Assembly (NCBI GenBank): GCA_905479025.1
Contig: CAJQKX010000542.1
Span: 1 to 6,207 of the forward strand
DNA from: an uncultured Paraglaciecola sp.
Lineage (GTDB): Bacteria; Pseudomonadota; Gammaproteobacteria; Enterobacterales; Alteromonadaceae
DNA length: 6,207 nt
Reading direction: 5' to 3'
The notes below the pieces were generated by a model, which was given only the letters and a program-made list of their open reading frames with translations, made no database searches and was not told the DNA's origin. Position 1 is the first letter of the stretch, and the number at the start of each line of letters is the position of its first letter. The translations under genes were made by a program, and so were the position numbers. Shown piece by piece: positions 5,682 through 6,207 of this stretch.

Positions 5682-5703
5682 TGTTAATTATCATATAATT
5701 AGC
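5682..5703 (+). promoter_or_regulatory. ArcA-box match overlapping the acnB promoter
   Basis: TGTTAATTAT at 5682-5691 matches the published ArcA consensus WGTTAATTAW at all ten positions. The next 11 bp (5693-5703, ATATAATTAGC) aligns with it as a partial direct repeat, and ArcA sites are built from repeats spaced about 11 bp. TATAAT at 5694-5699 is a perfect -10 hexamer, so bound ArcA would cover the promoter. No good -35 is visible. E. coli acnB is known to be repressed by ArcA, which makes the placement sensible. Binding in this organism is inference. Confidence 0.5.
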
Positions 5704-5728
5704 ACGTTATAGCCCTTGAGAGGTGTAT

Positions 5729-6151
5729 ATGAGTTTGTATTTAGAATACGTTGAAGAAATTAAAAGCCGGAACACAGATCTCGGATTGGCGCCTAAGCCA
5801 ATTGATAGTGCTGAATTGTTAGCAGAAATTATCGAGCAAATTAAAGACTCGGCCCATGAGCACAGAGAGGATTCGCTTCATTTTTTCATCTATAACACTC
5901 TGCCGGGAACGACTAGTGCAGCCGGAGAAAAAGCTCAATTCTTAAAAGAAATCATATTAGGTGACTTTGCATTAGCAGAAATTACACCCACCTTTGCTTT
6001 TGAGTTGTTATCGCATATGAAAGGTGGACCTTCAATTGATGTGCTTCTAGATTTAGCTCTATCTGATGACACATCGGTATCAAAACCAGCTGCTAAAGTG
6101 TTGAAGACGCAAGTGTTTCTATATGAAGCAGATACGAGTCGCCTAATATGA
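5729..6151 (+). CDS. acnB: Aconitate hydratase B, N-terminal part only; frame closed by fold-back sequence
   Basis: The 140-residue frame matches the N-terminal HEAT-like domain of AcnB, the TCA-cycle enzyme interconverting citrate and isocitrate. Similarity to E. coli AcnB is visible in LGLAPKPIDSAELLAEI, the FELLSHMKGGPSIDVLLDLAL segment and AAKVLKTQVFLYEAD. ATG 5729 has a clear ribosome site (GAGAGG, 5718-5723); a GTG two codons earlier (5723) overlaps that site and is unlikely. E. coli AcnB has 865 residues, so the iron-sulfur cluster and catalytic domains are missing here. The frame ends because bases from 6142 are an exact reverse complement of 5896-5961. The last residue and the TGA therefore come from the inverted copy and not from native acnB. 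Native sequence is trustworthy to about residue 137 (around 6137-6141). Treat it as the 5' part of a full acnB interrupted by an inversion or a chimeric join, not as a small stand-alone protein. Confidence 0.9.
   Translation: MSLYLEYVEEIKSRNTDLGLAPKPIDSAELLAEIIEQIKDSAHEHREDSLHFFIYNTLPGTTSAAGEKAQFLKEIILGDFALAEITPTFAFELLSHMKGGPSIDVLLDLALSDDTSVSKPAAKVLKTQVFLYEADTSRLI
5896..5961 (+). repeat. Left arm of a 66-bp perfect inverted repeat (inside acnB)
   Basis: This stretch of the acnB reading frame (encoding about residues 57-78, around TLPGTTSAAGEKAQF) is reproduced base for base as its reverse complement at 6142-6207. It reads as ordinary coding sequence with conserved AcnB residues, so this is the original copy. 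The arms are separated by 180 nt (5962-6141). Beyond position 5961 the match breaks at one base (5962 against 6141), resumes for four (5963-5966 against 6137-6140) and then ends. Confidence 0.97.
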
Positions 6152-6207
6152 TTTCTTTTAAGAATTGAGCTTTTTCTCCGGCTGCACTAGTCGTTCCCGG
6201 CAGAGTG
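6142..6207 (-). repeat. Right arm of the inverted repeat, running off the window end
   Basis: An exact reverse complement of 5896-5961, 66 of 66 bases. It contains no AcnB coding sense on the plus strand and supplies the TGA that closes the acnB frame. Pairing is still perfect at the final base, so the true repeat may be longer. The junction falls at about 6137-6150, at an imperfect short homology (AGTCGCCTAA on entry against AGTCACCTAA in the inverted source). Confidence 0.97.

Noticed and set aside
5896..6207. Invertible (phase-variable) segment flanked by the inverted repeats
   Set aside because: No recombinase gene is seen, one arm is ordinary acnB coding sequence, and the junction looks like a template switch. 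A fold-back join explains it more simply.
1..6207. CRISPR array, tRNA/rRNA gene, insertion sequence or defence system
   Set aside because: No spaced direct-repeat array, cloverleaf, transposase or toxin/nuclease cassette was found; the recognisable genes are metabolic or regulatory.

Overview
The window looks like chromosomal DNA from a marine gammaproteobacterium of the order Alteromonadales (Paraglaciecola/Glaciecola/Alteromonas-like). The evidence is its moderately AT-rich composition, its ordinary housekeeping genes, and an AcnB N-terminus of the type I associate with that group. The assignment is a recollection of family resemblance, not a search result.

Layout. 1-182: no supported gene. 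183-1077 (+): a compact three-gene run of a 46-residue single-helix membrane peptide, a short COQ7-type di-iron hydroxylase and a 63-residue zinc-ribbon protein. 1078-1258: repeat-bearing leader with an extended -10 promoter for an RNase H-fold protein (1259-1747, +). 1748-1913: a 12-bp tandem repeat inside a hairpin, then a strong 11-bp stem-loop between convergent genes. 1914-2588 (-) and 2717-3589 (+): a DJ-1/PfpI (Hsp31-like) protein divergent from a LysR regulator, with dyads between them. 3611-4060 (-): a four-helix membrane protein of unknown function. 4203-5354 (+): a secreted PQQ-dependent aldose sugar dehydrogenase. 5355-5728: a long intergenic region ending in a match to the ArcA box and a perfect -10 hexamer in front of acnB (5729 onward).

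How genes relate. COQ7 (quinone hydroxylation) and PQQ sugar dehydrogenase (quinone-dependent oxidation in the periplasm) both touch respiration, and acnB is a TCA-cycle gene with a plausible ArcA (redox) site. These are separate transcription units and no single pathway is implied. The LysR/DJ-1 pair is the usual regulator-plus-divergent-target layout.

Most striking signal. The last 66 bases (6142-6207) are an exact reverse complement of 5896-5961, inside the acnB reading frame. The sequence folds back on itself and is still pairing perfectly when the window ends. This closes the AcnB frame at 140 residues instead of the several hundred expected. A fold-back chimera (amplification, library or contig-end artefact) is the simplest reading; a real inverted duplication is the alternative. 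I see no CRISPR array, tRNA, rRNA, insertion sequence or clear new defence system.
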